Shown one piece after another: positions 63,507 through 64,000 of a stretch of DNA of 64,000 nucleotides. The stretch spans positions 234,435-298,434 of the forward strand of contig NZ_CAJCKW010000006.1 in assembly GCF_903970965.1 (NCBI RefSeq). Reading direction: 5' to 3'. A model generated the notes under the pieces. That model was not told where the DNA came from, made no database searches, and saw only the letters and a list, made by a program, of their open reading frames with translations. Both the position numbers and the translations under genes were made by a program. Position 1 is the stretch's first letter. Each line of letters opens with the position of its first letter. Source of the stretch: Aureimonas sp. ME7. Its GTDB lineage: Bacteria; Pseudomonadota; Alphaproteobacteria; Rhizobiales; Rhizobiaceae.

Positions 63507-63848
63507 TCAGTCCTGTGAGGACAGTAGTCCATCGATCATCAGGATCGTTGCTCCCAACTGCGTCCGCAGACCGATCAGTTGATCGGTGATGACAAGGTCA
63601 TGCCGGGTCAGCGAAAGGAAGAGTCTGAACACGCGGTCGGAATGACGTGCCAGCGCGATAAGATGGGTGCCGTTGGGTTCATGCGTGCCGGCGAACCAGT
63701 TCTTGACGGTCCGGTCGCTGGCTTTCGTCCATATCATCACGGTCTTGATGGCATGCGGCTCAGTCGCGAAGTGCTCGCGCAAAGCTTCTGCCACCAATCG
63801 TGCCAACAGAGGCGCTCCGCCATTACCGGAGCTGCTCGGCGGACACAT
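63507..63848 (-). CDS. Small HTH-containing protein of unknown function
   Basis: 113 residues. The central part, AIKTVMIWTKASDRTVKNWFAGTHEPNGTHLIALARHS, reads as an XRE-like helix-turn-helix (KNWFAG with a following HEPNG turn), and the C-terminus is hydrophobic-helical. Such proteins are frequent in rhizobial mobile elements. Codon use is less GC-biased than in the catabolic island. No target known. Confidence 0.6.
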   Translation of the reverse strand: MCPPSSSGNGGAPLLARLVAEALREHFATEPHAIKTVMIWTKASDRTVKNWFAGTHEPNGTHLIALARHSDRVFRLFLSLTRHDLVITDQLIGLRTQLGATILMIDGLLSSQD

Positions 63849-63877
63849 ACTTCCCGTTTCCGGAAATTTTTTCCCTT

Positions 63878-64000
63878 TGACCTGCCACCCGTTTCCTGGA
63901 CTGTTTGGAGCTGGAAAATTCCAGTTATGGAGGAGGGCCGGAAACAGGAGTGAGGAACGAAGAGGTCGCAGTTCTCCGAGGCGCAGATCGCGTTCGTGCT
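63878..64000 (+). mobile_element. Left end of an IS3-family element with start of its transposase gene
   Basis: From 63957 the frame reads T/M-KRSQFSEAQIAFVL and runs off the window, matching the beginning of IS3-family OrfA (MKRxRFSEEQI...). The codon in start position is ACG, 6 bases after AGGAG; an ATG is absent and a TGA stands two codons upstream. TGACCTGCCACCCGTTTCC at 63878 resembles the terminal repeats of IS3-type elements, from memory. Either a non-standard start or a mutated copy. Confidence 0.6.

Overview
The window is GC-rich (visibly well above 60 %) with tightly packed, often translationally coupled genes. The PcaQ-type control, catabolic ABC transporters of every major class, a PcaL fusion and a DUF1778/GNAT module point to an alphaproteobacterium, most likely Hyphomicrobiales. 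Genus cannot be told from the sequence. Almost the whole window (1-61947) is one catabolic island for hydroaromatic/alicyclic and aromatic compounds that converges on 3-oxoadipate. The right end (62519-64000) is mobile or plasmid-like: a toxin-antitoxin pair, a small HTH protein and the start of an IS3-type transposase.

Layout. (a) 1-1146: 5' part of a PQQ quinate/glucose-type dehydrogenase (-). (b) 1533-4109: HxlR regulator divergent from a PRISE-type enone reductase and an EthD-like protein. (c) 4131-12446: pcaQ divergent from pcaL(DC fusion)-H-G-I-J-F-B plus a zinc alcohol dehydrogenase, i.e. protocatechuate to succinyl-CoA and acetyl-CoA. (d) 12478-18839 (-): polar-amino-acid-type ABC transporter wrapped around aroQ (dehydroquinate dehydratase), a Gfo/Idh dehydrogenase, a TIM-barrel isomerase-like protein and an aldo/keto reductase; a divergent TetR gene and a 16-bp palindrome sit at its head. 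(e) 19807-28402: epimerase, alpha/beta-barrel protein, SDR, second TIM-barrel protein, GntR regulator, M24 peptidase, zinc dehydrogenase and quiC (dehydroshikimate dehydratase). (f) 28570-32882 (-): Gfo/Idh, IclR regulator, ketosteroid-dehydrogenase-like flavoprotein, NIPSNAP protein. (g) 33253-38854: shikimate-dehydrogenase-like gene and a five-gene branched-chain-type ABC transporter behind a second PcaQ-type box, strongly recalling the PcaQ-controlled protocatechuate transporter of Sinorhizobium. (h) 38923-41589: frameshifted second epimerase divergent from a second flavoprotein. (i) 41645-45459 and 45587-58953 (-): two sugar-type ABC transporters and a run of 15 co-directional genes holding three SDRs, two MDRs, a Gfo/Idh enzyme, a tautomerase, hydroxyquinol 1,2-dioxygenase and maleylacetate reductase. 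(j) 59243-61947: a HIBADH-type dehydrogenase and an unusual regulator made of a winged helix joined to a solute-binding domain.

How it works together (inference): quinate/shikimate enter and are oxidised (PQQ dehydrogenase, shikimate dehydrogenase), dehydrated (AroQ, QuiC) to protocatechuate and degraded by the Pca enzymes. A second branch ends in hydroxyquinol -> maleylacetate -> 3-oxoadipate, which also feeds PcaIJ/PcaF. That branch contains no recognisable aromatic hydroxylase, only polyol-type dehydrogenases and sugar transporters, so hydroxyquinol may be made by dehydrogenating and dehydrating a cyclic polyol. Duplicated modules (two epimerases, two flavoproteins, two Gfo/Idh, two TIM-barrel proteins) and three sets of repeated operator-like palindromes suggest several parallel, separately regulated aromatisation routes, which would be the most novel content of the window.
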